A stretch of DNA of 38,171 bases from Saccharothrix coeruleofusca (lineage in GTDB: Bacteria > Actinomycetota > Actinomycetes > Mycobacteriales > Pseudonocardiaceae), in assembly GCF_014648515.1 (NCBI RefSeq), contig NZ_BMRG01000001.1, positions 846,709-884,879 on the forward strand, read 5' to 3'. Shown one piece after another: positions 1 through 8,344 of this stretch. Each line of letters opens with the position of its first letter. The stretch's first letter is position 1. The notes under the pieces are model-generated. The model was not told where the DNA came from and did not search any database. It worked only from the letters and a program-made list of their open reading frames with translations. The position numbers and the translations under genes were made by a program.

Positions 1-174
1 TTGATGCCCGCCCCGAGTTCGGCCCCGGCAGTGCTGCGTGAGTACTACCTCCGCAGTGCGGAGGTCTACGCCCACGTGGCGGAGGTCGACCGGGGGCATC
101 ACCACGAAGCGCTCTACTGGGCCAACCGTGAACGGCAGAAGGGGGAGGCCATCGCCCTGCCGCGCAAGCCCTAG
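1..174 (+). CDS. Small hypothetical AICE protein (possibly 5'-truncated by the window)
   Basis: An open frame runs from the first base to TAG at 172-174, giving at most 57 residues here. It may start at TTG 1 or ATG 4, or further upstream outside the window. The protein is hydrophilic and rich in His, Glu and Arg, with a YYLRSAEVYAHVAEVDRGHH segment likely to be helical. It is the first visible gene of the AICE operon, in the same direction as tra and rep. Short proteins of this kind are common next to AICE tra genes. I do not recognise a named family, and function is unknown. Confidence 0.55.
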   Translation: MMPAPSSAPAVLREYYLRSAEVYAHVAEVDRGHHHEALYWANRERQKGEAIALPRKP

Positions 175-332
175 CTAGTCCTGTTCGGACATACCGCGTG
201 ATCTTGCGGGGTCACGTGGCGATGCCGCACGTCTTTGTTGCGGCACAAGGGGAACGTAGGCGCAGAAGCGGAAACCGGCTACCAACCATGCCGCTCCTGC
301 GCTGTCCACCACGCGATGCGGAGTGAACAGAC

Positions 333-491
333 GTGAGCGTAGAACCTCGGCGCACTCCTGCGCCAGCGGGGGCCTCGGCCAAGCGGTGCACCTCGTGCAA
401 GCGCTTCGCCCGGCTCCTGCCCGGACAGACCACCTGTGACGCCTGCCTCGGCGTCCTTCCCCTCGACTTCGGCGGGCGGCGCGATGCCTAG
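333..491 (+). CDS. Small CxxC zinc-ribbon-like AICE protein
   Basis: This 52-residue frame starts at GTG 333, with a GGAG ribosome-binding site at 320-323, and ends at TAG 489-491. Two Cys pairs are visible, CTSC near residues 19-22 and CDAC near residues 36-39, spaced like a small zinc ribbon. The stop codon overlaps the likely ATG (484) of the tra gene by 8 bp, so the two are probably translationally coupled. The position directly upstream of tra in an AICE suggests a role in transfer or its regulation, but no function can be assigned from sequence. The zinc binding is inferred from the Cys spacing only. Confidence 0.7.
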   Translation: MSVEPRRTPAPAGASAKRCTSCKRFARLLPGQTTCDACLGVLPLDFGGRRDA

Positions 492-1953
492 GCCCGGCGG
501 TTCGCGTTGGGTCGATCCGGCCCCGCTGGAGATCGCTCGTCCGCGCCTGCCCTGGTGGGTTCTGCTGCCCTGGTGGCTGCTGTGGATCGCCGTACCGGTC
601 GGCCTGGTCGTGCTGCTGGTGCGGCTGGTCGTGCGGCTGCTGCACCGCTACCCCGTCGTGGTCCTGGTACCGCTGGGCCTGCTGGTCGTGGCGCGGCGCT
701 GGGGCTGCTGGCCGCTGGTGTTCCTGCTCCTGGTGCTCGTCGCGGTGCTGCTGATCTGGTGGGGCCTGCACCGCTCCTCGTTCCGCCGCTGGGTGTGGTG
801 GCCGGTGCTGTCGCAGTGGCGGCGGGCTGGCGTCTACGCCCTGCGCTGGCGGACCACGATGCGCCTGGCGGACCTGGCCAAGCGGGATCGGGGCCGGGAG
901 TACCGGCCCACCCTGCGCGCGGTGCGCTCGGAAGGCTGGCGTGACCGGGTGCGGGTGCGGATGATCCCCGCCCAGTCGCCGGAAGCCTGGGAGCTGCGGC
1001 GGGACAGCCTCGCCCACTCCTTCGGCGCGCGCTCCTGCCGGGTGCGGGTACTGCGGCCTCGGGTGATCGAGCTGGACTTGATCCACCGTGACCCGCTGCT
1101 GTGGCCGCTGCCCGTGCCGGTCCTGGCCGACGATGCGGCCGGTGTCGATCTCAAGCGCGTGGTGGTCGGCCGGACCGAGACCGGCAAGCCGTGGCGGCTG
1201 CGACTGCTCGGGTCTCAGCTCCTCGTGGTCGGCGTGCCAGGTGCGGGCAAGGGCTCGGTGTTGTGGTCGATCGTGTGGCAGCTCGCCCCGGCCATCCGCG
1301 CGGGCCTGGTGCGCCTGGTCGGCATCGACCCCAAGGGCGGGATGGAGCTGGGGCAGTGCCCCGACGTCTTCGACCGGCTGATCTTCGACAACAGCGCGGA
1401 CGCGGTCGAGCTGTTGGAGCAGCTCGCCACCGAAGTGAAGGAGCGGGCCGCCCGCTACCGGGGCATCCGGCGGCTGTGGGCTCGCGACACCGGTGAGCCG
1501 TTGACCGTGCTCGTCGTGGACGAGCTGGCGGACGTGATCGCCTACCAGCCGGACCGGCAGCTCCGCGACCGTGCCGCACGCGCGGTGCAGACCATCACCT
1601 CACAGGGCCGCGCCCCCGGCTACGTGCTCGTGGGCCTGGTCCAGGACCCGCGCAAGGAGGTCATCGGCTTCCGGCACCTGTTCAGCACCCGCGTGGCGCT
1701 GCGGCTGGACGAGCCGCAACAGGTGGACATGGTGCTCGGGGACGGGGTGCGGCAGCGCGGCGCGGCGGCACACGAGATCAGCGAGAACACGCCCGGTGTC
1801 GCCTGGGTCAAGCAGGACGGCCAGCGCGAGCCGGAGCGGGCTCGGGCCTTCCACGTCACCGACGCCGACCTGGTAACGCTGAGGGACTACTTCCGGGCCG
1901 GTGAAGTCCGGCCCTTCCCCACCTCCGGCGGCGCTGAGGGGGTGGCGGCCTGA
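484..1953 (+). CDS. FtsK/SpoIIIE-like conjugative DNA translocase (TraB/TraSA type)
   Basis: A 489-residue protein. Hydrophobic segments around residues 22-52, 57-70 and 76-94 form an N-terminal membrane anchor. A cytoplasmic FtsK-type ATPase follows, with Walker A GVPGAGKGS at about 250-258 and Walker B LTVLVVDELAD at about 340-350. In AICEs such a protein forms a hexameric pump at hyphal contacts and moves double-stranded plasmid DNA between cells. ATG 484 is preferred because it overlaps the stop of the upstream zinc-ribbon gene. The frame is open to GTG 436, a 16-residue longer alternative. Its TGA shares one base with the ATG of the replication gene. Confidence 0.88.
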   Translation: MPRPGGSRWVDPAPLEIARPRLPWWVLLPWWLLWIAVPVGLVVLLVRLVVRLLHRYPVVVLVPLGLLVVARRWGCWPLVFLLLVLVAVLLIWWGLHRSSFRRWVWWPVLSQWRRAGVYALRWRTTMRLADLAKRDRGREYRPTLRAVRSEGWRDRVRVRMIPAQSPEAWELRRDSLAHSFGARSCRVRVLRPRVIELDLIHRDPLLWPLPVPVLADDAAGVDLKRVVVGRTETGKPWRLRLLGSQLLVVGVPGAGKGSVLWSIVWQLAPAIRAGLVRLVGIDPKGGMELGQCPDVFDRLIFDNSADAVELLEQLATEVKERAARYRGIRRLWARDTGEPLTVLVVDELADVIAYQPDRQLRDRAARAVQTITSQGRAPGYVLVGLVQDPRKEVIGFRHLFSTRVALRLDEPQQVDMVLGDGVRQRGAAAHEISENTPGVAWVKQDGQREPERARAFHVTDADLVTLRDYFRAGEVRPFPTSGGAEGVAA

Positions 1954-3557
1954 TGACCGGCACCCGCGCGGAGCGGATGCGCCAACCAATGGCGCTGGAC
2001 GTGGCCAAGGCCGCCGCAGAACAGCACGGGGTGTGCGTGCGGCCGTTCACGATGGAGGTGGAGGACCGGGGCAGCTACGAAGTGCGCTACGTCGCCGTGC
2101 CCTGCGGCTCCACGGTCGAGAGCGTCTGTGCCCCGTGTGCGCGCAAGGCCAAGGCGCTGCGCATGGCCCAGTGCCGCGAGGGCTGGCACATGACCGCAGA
2201 ACCCGACTTCACCCCCGACCCGCCCACGCACGATCAGAAGGAGCTGCTGACCTTCCGGGCCGACCTCGTGGCGGCGTACCGGGAGGCGGTCGAGGCCGGT
2301 CACGCGGGCGATGCCGACGAGCTGCGCGAGGAGATCCACTCCGTGGACGCGGAACTTCGGCAACTCGGGGTGCGGGGCCGCTTGCCCTCGCCCGACGCAC
2401 CCGGCAGGCGGCCGGTGAAGCGGTCCACCAGGCGGCGGCAGGACGCGCCGAACCTGCCCCGGCGGCGGGTCGAGAAGCGCACCATCGGCCGTGAGTACGC
2501 GGGCGGGTTCCGGCCCTCGATGTTCGTCACCCTCACCCTCGACACCTACGGCCGCGTGCGCGATGACGGCACGCCGGTCGATCCGGACACCTACGACTAC
2601 CGGCGGGCGGCTCGGGACGCGGTGCACTTCGCCTCCCTGGTCGACCGGTGGTGGCAGAACCTGCGCCGCGTCGTCGGGTGGGATGTGCAGTACTTCGCCA
2701 CCGTCGAACCCCAGCGGCGGGCGGCGCCCCACCTGCACGCGGCAATCCGCGGTTCGATCCCGCACGAGACGATCCGGCTTGTCACCGCGGCGACCTATCA
2801 CCAGGTGTGGTGGCCTCGGCACGACGAACGCCGCTACAGCGGTGAGCACCTGCCGGTGTGGGACCCGCGCGCCGAAGCGTTCGTCGACCCCGACACCCGT
2901 GCGCCGTTGACGGCTTGGGATGACGCGGTGGAAGCGGTCGAGCAGCCCGCGCACGTGGTGACCTTCGGCCGCCAGGTGCACTCCAAAGGCATCCTCGGCG
3001 GCTCGGAGGAAGCCGGGCGGCACATCGGCTACCTGACCAAGTACCTCACCAAGTCCATCGGTGAGGTGGTCGAGCAGCGCACCGACCGGCAACGGCGGCA
3101 CGCGGACCGCCTGGCGGACGAGCTGGCCGTGACGCCGTGCTCGGAGCGCTGCCCGGTGTGGCTGCTCTACGGCGTCCAGCCACGCGGAGCGGGCTCGCGC
3201 ACCACGCCGGGGCACTGCAAGGGCCGCGCCCACCGCCGAACCACGTTGGGCCTGCCCGGTCGGCGGGTGCTGGTCTCGCGCAAGTGGTCGGGCAAGACCC
3301 TGGCCGACCACAAGGCCGACCGGCGGCGCTTCGTCCTGGAAGCGCTCAAGGCCGTGGGCATCGAGAAGCCCGAACCCGACCGGTCCCAGCTCGTCTGGCA
3401 CAAGGTCCGCCCCGGCGACCCCAACGTGCCACCACGCGCGCACCTGCTCATGCACGCCATCGCCCAACGGGTCACGTGGAAGGCCGAATACGACCGGGCC
3501 TTGCTCGCGGCCAGCGGCGCACCGCCGGATCTTTCGGCAGTTCCACAGGCAGCCTGA
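1953..3557 (+). CDS. repSA: RepSA-family rolling-circle replication initiator
   Basis: A 534-residue protein. The N-terminus has a Cys-rich segment (C51, C59, C62, C74), possibly metal-binding. The rolling-circle initiator motifs are clear: motif I FVTLTLDTYG at 191-200, the metal-binding HxH motif PHLHAAIRG at 259-267, and the catalytic-Tyr motif IGYLTKYLTK at 358-367. Such proteins nick the double-strand origin of AICEs after excision and start leading-strand synthesis. ATG 1953 overlaps the tra stop by one base, so tra and rep are probably co-translated. Only the family-level name is supported; the symbol follows the pSAM2 prototype. Confidence 0.85.
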   Translation: MTGTRAERMRQPMALDVAKAAAEQHGVCVRPFTMEVEDRGSYEVRYVAVPCGSTVESVCAPCARKAKALRMAQCREGWHMTAEPDFTPDPPTHDQKELLTFRADLVAAYREAVEAGHAGDADELREEIHSVDAELRQLGVRGRLPSPDAPGRRPVKRSTRRRQDAPNLPRRRVEKRTIGREYAGGFRPSMFVTLTLDTYGRVRDDGTPVDPDTYDYRRAARDAVHFASLVDRWWQNLRRVVGWDVQYFATVEPQRRAAPHLHAAIRGSIPHETIRLVTAATYHQVWWPRHDERRYSGEHLPVWDPRAEAFVDPDTRAPLTAWDDAVEAVEQPAHVVTFGRQVHSKGILGGSEEAGRHIGYLTKYLTKSIGEVVEQRTDRQRRHADRLADELAVTPCSERCPVWLLYGVQPRGAGSRTTPGHCKGRAHRRTTLGLPGRRVLVSRKWSGKTLADHKADRRRFVLEALKAVGIEKPEPDRSQLVWHKVRPGDPNVPPRAHLLMHAIAQRVTWKAEYDRALLAASGAPPDLSAVPQAA

Positions 3558-3789
3558 GCGAGCAAGGGGGGACGGCGATGAGCGCGAACGAGTTCGACCG
3601 GCTGTGGAGCGTTGACGACCTCTCGGCCTTCCTCGGCGTGCCGGTGCACACCATCCGTGGCTGGCGCACCAAGAACTATGGGCCACCTGCCCGCAAGGTC
3701 GGCAAGCACCTGCGGTGGGACCCAGCCCAAGTCCGCGAATGGTTCAACAGCCTCGGCCAAGAGGCGGCCTAGAACTTTCGGCAATTCGA
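3531..3789 (+). repeat. Imperfect direct repeat flanking the excisionase gene
   Basis: CTTTCGGCAGTTC at 3531-3543 recurs as CTTTCGGCAATTC at 3775-3787, 12 of 13 bases identical and 244 bp apart. One copy sits at the end of rep and the other between xis and int. They could be recognition sites for the excisionase or another element regulator, or a trace of gene insertion. Confidence 0.4.
3578..3772 (+). CDS. xis: Excisionase / MerR-like helix-turn-helix protein
   Basis: A 64-residue protein starting at ATG 3578 behind a strong AAGGGGGGAC ribosome-binding site (3564-3573). It carries the AlpA/excisionase winged-helix pattern: WSVDDLSAFLGVPVHTIRGW followed by a basic wing and LRWDPAQVREWF. Such proteins bend DNA at attachment sites to favour excision, and some repress their own operon. 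It lies 20 bp after rep and 36 bp before int, the normal position in AICEs. The gene is complete and of typical length. Confidence 0.85.
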   Translation: MSANEFDRLWSVDDLSAFLGVPVHTIRGWRTKNYGPPARKVGKHLRWDPAQVREWFNSLGQEAA

Positions 3790-3808
3790 CTCACAGGAGA
3801 GGTCTGTC

Positions 3809-5035
3809 ATGGGGCATGTGCAGGACCGCTGGTGGAAGGAGGTCAAAGATCCGGTGACGCAGGAGGTCACCAGGGTCAAGACCTCGTTGTACGGCACGGG
3901 TTTGCGCTACAAGGTGCGCTACATCGACCCGGACGGTGTAGAGCGGTCCAAGAGCTTTCCGGACCGCCAGAAGAAGAAGGCCGAAGACTTCCTGATCGAG
4001 ATGGAGTCGGACAAGCGCGAGGGGAAGTACATCGATCCCAACGCGGGCAAGACGCTGCTCCGCGACCAAGCCGAGAGCTGGCTCAAGGGCTACTCGGCGG
4101 ACGCGGCGACTCGCCAGACCATCGCGAGTCGGCTCCGCAGTCAGATCTACCCCTTCTTCGGGCACCGCCAAGTCGGCGCGATCACTCCCCAGCTCGTCCG
4201 GGACTGGCTGGGTGAGCTGCAGGAGAAGGGCCTCGGAGCGACCTACCAGGCCGTGTTGTTCGAGACCCTGTCGTCGATCATGAATTCGGCGGTGGACGAC
4301 AAGCGCATTCACCGAAACCCGTGCAAGGTCAACAGCATCAAGCGTCCCCAGCGGTCATCGCGGAAGGTGGTGCCGTGGGCTGAATCGCGCCTGCACAAGC
4401 TTCAGTTGGCGTTGGACGCGCGCTTCAAGATCGTGACTCCGCTGGGCGCTGGCTGCGGCCTCCGGCAGGGGGAGATCCTGGCCTTCTCCCCCGACGACAT
4501 CGACCGTGACTCGATGATCATCAACGTTCGGCGGCAGATCAGGTCCATCAACCGGGGGTTGGTCTTCTCCCTGCCCAAGCGGAACAAGGAGCGCCAGGTG
4601 CCGCTGGCGGCGGGTGTGCTCGAAGCGATCGACGCCTACATGGAGATGTACCCGCCTACGGCCGTCACGCTGCCGTGGGACCAGCCGAGAGGCAGCCGGG
4701 TGACGGTCAACCTGTTGATGGTCCGCGAGGACGGCGGTGTCTACAGCGGCGACCTGTTCAACAAGGTGGTGTGGGTGCCCGCCTTCAAGCGGGCGGGACT
4801 GACCTACGAGAAGCGACAGGACGGGATGCACGCGATGCGGCACCTCTACGCCTCGGTGCTTCTGGCGCAGGGCGTGTCCATCAAGGAACTGGCGGAGTAC
4901 CTCGGTCATGAAGACCCCGGCTTCACGCTCCGGACGTACACGCACCTGCTGCCGTCCAGCCACCAGCGAGCCCGCAAAGCAGTGGACGGGGTCTTCCGCG
5001 CCCGAAAGACCCCGTCCACCTCCCAGACGGCCTGA
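3809..5035 (+). CDS. int: Site-specific tyrosine recombinase (AICE integrase)
   Basis: A 408-residue phage-type integrase. The N-terminal third has the arm-binding and core-binding (SAM-like) regions. The catalytic domain shows R219 (GAGCGLRQGEILAF), a probable Lys near 257, H341 and R344 (HAMRHLYA), H367 (LGHEDP) and the nucleophile Y377 (LRTYTHLLP). ATG 3809 has a CAGGAGAGG ribosome-binding site. The full catalytic set suggests an active enzyme that integrates and, with the excisionase, excises the element. The gene ends 21 bp before the convergent 3' end of the acyl-CoA dehydrogenase gene. Integrases of this type usually sit beside their attP, so attP is probably here. Confidence 0.92.
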   Translation: MGHVQDRWWKEVKDPVTQEVTRVKTSLYGTGLRYKVRYIDPDGVERSKSFPDRQKKKAEDFLIEMESDKREGKYIDPNAGKTLLRDQAESWLKGYSADAATRQTIASRLRSQIYPFFGHRQVGAITPQLVRDWLGELQEKGLGATYQAVLFETLSSIMNSAVDDKRIHRNPCKVNSIKRPQRSSRKVVPWAESRLHKLQLALDARFKIVTPLGAGCGLRQGEILAFSPDDIDRDSMIINVRRQIRSINRGLVFSLPKRNKERQVPLAAGVLEAIDAYMEMYPPTAVTLPWDQPRGSRVTVNLLMVREDGGVYSGDLFNKVVWVPAFKRAGLTYEKRQDGMHAMRHLYASVLLAQGVSIKELAEYLGHEDPGFTLRTYTHLLPSSHQRARKAVDGVFRARKTPSTSQTA

Positions 5036-5056
5036 CGACGGTCTGGGGAGATCAAC

Positions 5057-6271
5057 TCACTTGATGTGCATCCCCGAGATGGCCCTGGCCACCACCAACC
5101 GCTGGATCTCGCTGGTCCCCTCGAAGATGGTGAAGATCTTGGCGTCCCGGTGCATCCGCTCCACCGGGTGCTCCCGCGTGTACCCGGCCCCGCCGAGGAT
5201 GTGGATCGCGCGCTCGGTGGCCCACACCGACACCTCGCCCGCCTTGAGCTTGGACATCGAGCCCTCGCCCGCCGTGAACGGCACGTTGTTGCGCCCCATC
5301 CACGCCGCCCGCCACACCAGCAGTCGCGCCGCGTCGATCTCCATCTTCATGTTGGCCAGGTCGAACGCGATGGACTGGTTCTCGATGATCTTCCGCCCGA
5401 ACGCCTCGCGGTCCTTGGCGTAGTCCAGCGCGTACTCGTAGGCCGCCCGCGCCACGCCGACCGCCATCGCGCCGACGGTGGGGCGGGTGGTCTCGAACGT
5501 GGCCATGGCGGCCTGGCCGCCCGCGCGCTGCCCCTCGCGGGCGCGGGCCAGGCGGGCGTCCAGGCGTTCCTTGCCGCCCAGCAGGCACCGGCCGGGCACG
5601 CGCACGTCGTCGAAGAACACGTCCGCGGTGTGCGAAGCGCGCATCCCGTGCTTCTTGATCTTGCCGGGGGAGGACAGGCCGGGCGTGCCGGGCGGCACGA
5701 CGAAACCCGCCTGGCCGCGTGCGCCCAGGGTCGGGTCCACCACGGCGGTGACCACGTGGACGTTGGCGATGCCGCCGTTGGTGGCCCACGCCTTCTGCCC
5801 GTTGATGACCCACTCGTCGGTCTTCTCGTCGTAGACCGCGCGGGTGCGGTAGCCCGCCACGTCCGAGCCCGCCTGCGGTTCGGAGGCGCAGAACGCGGCC
5901 AGCTTCGGGTCGTCCTCGGTGCCGAAGCACTCGGGCACCCACTCGGCCAGCTGCTCGGGTTGGCCGGAGGCGAAGATGCCCGCTGCGGCCAGGCCGGTGC
6001 CCATCAGCGCGAGCGCGATGCCCGCGTCACCCCAGAACAGCTCCTCGGTGGCGATGGGCAGGGACAGGCCCAGGGGGTCGGCGAACCACGTGGCCAGCGA
6101 CTCGAACCCGTACAGGCCGATCTTGGCCGCTTCCTGGATGACCGGCCACGGGGTTTCCTCCCGCTCGTCCCACTCGGCCGCGGCGGGCCGGATCACGTCC
6201 TCGGCGAAGCCGTGGACCCAGTCGCGCAGGTCGGTCTGGTCCTCGTTGAGCTCCAGCGAAAAACCGCCCAT
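5057..6271 (-). CDS. Acyl-CoA dehydrogenase
   Basis: A 404-residue flavoprotein of normal family length. It shows the acyl-CoA dehydrogenase signature CASEPQAGSD at 128-137 and the C-terminal FEGTSEIQRLVVAR block around 383-396, both typical of enzymes that oxidise acyl-CoA to trans-2-enoyl-CoA with FAD. It ends in GMHIK and the stop lies 21 bp from the AICE integrase. If the element recombined in this 3' end, the last codons may have been supplied by the element. ATG 6271 follows the SCP2-like gene by 7 bp, so the two form an operon under the TetR-type operator at 6957-6984. The precise chain-length or substrate class is unknown. Confidence 0.9.
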   Translation of the reverse strand: MGGFSLELNEDQTDLRDWVHGFAEDVIRPAAAEWDEREETPWPVIQEAAKIGLYGFESLATWFADPLGLSLPIATEELFWGDAGIALALMGTGLAAAGIFASGQPEQLAEWVPECFGTEDDPKLAAFCASEPQAGSDVAGYRTRAVYDEKTDEWVINGQKAWATNGGIANVHVVTAVVDPTLGARGQAGFVVPPGTPGLSSPGKIKKHGMRASHTADVFFDDVRVPGRCLLGGKERLDARLARAREGQRAGGQAAMATFETTRPTVGAMAVGVARAAYEYALDYAKDREAFGRKIIENQSIAFDLANMKMEIDAARLLVWRAAWMGRNNVPFTAGEGSMSKLKAGEVSVWATERAIHILGGAGYTREHPVERMHRDAKIFTIFEGTSEIQRLVVARAISGMHIK

Positions 6272-6278
6272 GGTCCCC

Positions 6279-6938
6279 TCACGCCTTCGGGATGTTGAAC
6301 AGGCTCATGAAGCCGGCGGCGAAACCGAGGTCCCCCTTGACCTTCAGCTTGCCGGTCATGAACAGCACGGGGGCGGAAGCGTTGCCGGTGGCCAGCTTGA
6401 GGAATTCGACCGGGCCGACGGTCACGGTGGCGCGCGGCTCGCGCGTCGCGCCCTTGGTGATGGCGCACTGGGCGTTCTCGATGACCACCTCGTAGGAGTC
6501 GAGGCCGTCCTCGCCGAACCCGCCGGTGAGCTGGAGGTGGACCACGGCCCTGGTGGAGCCCGCGCGCTCGCTGCGGAAGTGCGTCTCCATGCGGTGGAAG
6601 ACCTCGTCGAGGACGCGCTCGCGCAGGCCCGGTCGCGTGGTGACCGCTTCGACCTGGCCCTTGGAGGCGCGGGAGATGACGCGGGCGAAGTCGCGCGCGT
6701 CCATCGCGGACAGGTCGAGGTGGGCGGCGTTGTCGGCGAGGGCGACCAGCGCGTCGAGCAGGTCGGCGAACTCGTCCTCGTCGAGCTTCTTCGGGTCGAT
6801 GCCCTTGGCCACGGCGTCGATGTCGAGGCGGGCCAGCGCCGGGTCGTCCGGCTGGAGCCGCCGGAGCCGTTGGAGTGCGGAGATCAGCTCCCGCGCTCCG
6901 AGTTCGGCGATCGCCTCGGTGGTGAGGTCGATGGTCAT
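6279..6938 (-). CDS. SCP2 sterol-carrier-domain protein
   Basis: A 219-residue protein. The C-terminal half (about 110-217) matches the SCP2 lipid-binding fold, with HLQLTGGFGEDGLDSYEVVI, a CAITKGATREPRATVTV strand pair and a final APVLFMTGKLKVKGD segment followed by FMSLFNIPKA. The N-terminal half is helical and acidic with no recognised domain. SCP2 proteins bind acyl-CoA or other lipids in the cytoplasm and may hand them to enzymes. It is the first gene of a two-gene operon with the acyl-CoA dehydrogenase and is divergent from the TetR gene. That supports an accessory role in acyl-CoA oxidation. Confidence 0.8.
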   Translation of the reverse strand: MTIDLTTEAIAELGARELISALQRLRRLQPDDPALARLDIDAVAKGIDPKKLDEDEFADLLDALVALADNAAHLDLSAMDARDFARVISRASKGQVEAVTTRPGLRERVLDEVFHRMETHFRSERAGSTRAVVHLQLTGGFGEDGLDSYEVVIENAQCAITKGATREPRATVTVGPVEFLKLATGNASAPVLFMTGKLKVKGDLGFAAGFMSLFNIPKA

Positions 6939-6956
6939 GTGGGCACCTCCGCTACC

Positions 6957-6984
6957 TACTGCCCGGTAAGACTACTGGCGAGTA
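6957..6984. promoter_or_regulatory. Probable TetR operator A (two 12-bp boxes)
   Basis: TACTGCCCGGTA (6957-6968) and TACTGGCGAGTA (6973-6984) are separated by 4 bp. They lie between the SCP2-acd operon and the divergent TetR gene. The outer bases also form a CCTACT/AGTAGG inverted repeat. Operator B (12269-12296) has the same two-box layout, and operator C (27199-27234) has two similar boxes. Confidence 0.7.
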
Positions 6985-7036
6985 GGTTAGGCGGCAAGGG
7001 GGTTCGATAATCTTGGCGCAGCCTTCAGGGGGTGCG

Positions 7037-7702
7037 ATGCACGCTGACCAACCGGTCCGGAACGGGCGAGCCAAGAGGCTGCCGCGCGAGGTGCGCGAGC
7101 GGCAGATCATGGACGCCGCCGTGGACGTCTTCTCGCGGCTGGGCTTCCACGCCGCGTCGATGGACGAGATCTCCGAGGTCGCGGGCATCTCCAAACCCAT
7201 GCTCTACGCCTACCTCGGGTCCAAGGAGGAGCTGTTCGCGACCTGCATCCGCCGCGAGTCCAACCGGATGATCGAGGCCATCGCGACCGGTGTCGAGGCC
7301 GACCAGCCGCCGGACGTGCAGCTGTGGAGCGGACTGCGCGCGTTCTTCGGCTTCGTCGGGGAGAACCGGGCCAGCTGGCAGGTGCTGCACCGCCAGGCCA
7401 GCTCCCAGGGCGGCCCCTTCGCCGCCGAGTTGGCCGACATGCGCGGCCGGGCGATCGCGCTGGTGGCGACGCTGCTGGTGCACTCGGCGGACTCCCAGGA
7501 CGTGCCGCGCGCGGGCGACAAGGAGGCCGAGAGCCTGGCCGCCGCACTGGTCGGCGCGGGCGAGTCGCTCGCCGACTGGTGGCTGGACAACCCGGCGGAA
7601 CCGGCGGGCGTCGTGGCGGCCAGGCTGATGAACCTGGTGTGGATGGGCTTCGGCGACCTGGTGGCGGGCAACGTGTGGCACCCGCCGTCGCGGCGGTCCT
7701 GA
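7037..7702 (+). CDS. TetR-family regulator, probable controller of acyl-CoA genes
   Basis: A 221-residue TetR protein from ATG 7037, which has a CAGGGGG ribosome-binding site at 7027-7033; an in-frame TTG at 7013 is less likely. The N-terminal helix-turn-helix is clear: RQIMDAAVDVFSRLGF, then MDEISEVAGISKPMLYAYLG (about 42-61) and SKEELF. The rest is a helical ligand-binding domain. It is divergent from SCP2-acd across operator A. Because the same boxes occur before fabG4/fadA2 and fadE5, I infer that it represses these fatty-acid genes and is released by an acyl-CoA ligand. The ligand is not predictable from sequence. Confidence 0.85.
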   Translation: MHADQPVRNGRAKRLPREVRERQIMDAAVDVFSRLGFHAASMDEISEVAGISKPMLYAYLGSKEELFATCIRRESNRMIEAIATGVEADQPPDVQLWSGLRAFFGFVGENRASWQVLHRQASSQGGPFAAELADMRGRAIALVATLLVHSADSQDVPRAGDKEAESLAAALVGAGESLADWWLDNPAEPAGVVAARLMNLVWMGFGDLVAGNVWHPPSRRS

Positions 7703-7827
7703 TCAGCCCCTGACGTCGGGACGCCGGAGCCACGACCCGTCACCGCCGTTTTCGCGGAACTGCGGGACTCTCCGGCGATCCACGTGCACAACGAGTCGCC
7801 GAAGCGGTTTCCGCCGATACGTACTGA

Positions 7828-8151
7828 TCAGCTTCCGTCACGCTCGACCCGCGCGCTCGCGGAGCGCATGAACACGTCCGCGCGGTCCCCGAGGAGGCCC
7901 TCCGCGTTCAGGATGAACTGCAGCGCTGCCGAGAGGTCGTCGCGCACTTGGTGCTCCATGCTGTCGCGTTCTCCGGCGCTGCTGAAGGTGACCTCGTCGA
8001 GGTGGCGCAGAGCTGTCGCGCGCACCGCGTCGGCGTCCAGCACCGTGACGACGGCGTCCACCGAGATCCGGTAGCGCTCACCGTTCTCCAGAACGTTCTT
8101 GAGCTGGGACTTCTCGGTTTCGGTGGTGGGCAATGGCCGTGATGTGGTCAT
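7828..8151 (-). CDS. Hypothetical protein
   Basis: A 107-residue protein starting at ATG 8151, with an AGGA-like ribosome-binding site just upstream on the minus strand. It is mainly helical and charged, with a central RISVDAVVTVLDADAVRATA segment and no signal peptide or membrane helix. I recognise no family. It is convergent with the TetR gene. Composition is like that of neighbouring core genes, so it is probably real. Confidence 0.55.
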   Translation of the reverse strand: MTTSRPLPTTETEKSQLKNVLENGERYRISVDAVVTVLDADAVRATALRHLDEVTFSSAGERDSMEHQVRDDLSAALQFILNAEGLLGDRADVFMRSASARVERDGS

Positions 8152-8344
8152 ATTTCCTAAAACTACCCAGGCCGCCCCGTCGCGACTATCCGGAAGATTC
8201 CCTAGGGGGTGTCCCCGAAGCGGGTCGGGCTGATTCTCCTTTTACCTCCGGCCGTGTGCGGATGTCTTGGGACGACTGGTGAGCGGTGGCGCTCTGACCA
8301 CGGGGCGCGCATACGCTCGGTAAGTTCTCAGATGGGGTTCACGA

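Larger units (their letters stand above)
1..5056 (+). mobile_element. Integration end of an actinomycete integrative and conjugative element (AICE)
   Basis: Six co-oriented genes in the classic AICE order are visible: two small proteins, an FtsK-like Tra protein, a RepSA-type initiator, an excisionase and a tyrosine integrase. Several overlap or nearly abut, as in a compact transfer and replication module. AICEs such as pSAM2 excise, replicate by rolling circle and move double-stranded DNA with a single FtsK-like translocase. The right boundary is inferred to lie in the 21-bp gap after the integrase or in the 3' end of the acyl-CoA dehydrogenase gene. The left boundary is outside the window. 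No tRNA gene is found beside the integrase, which is unusual. Confidence 0.85.

Noticed and set aside
1887-3686. A 599-residue minus-strand frame opposite rep
   Set aside because: The plus-strand rep gene has all rolling-circle motifs. The antisense frame is low in domain content and is explained by G/C at third positions.
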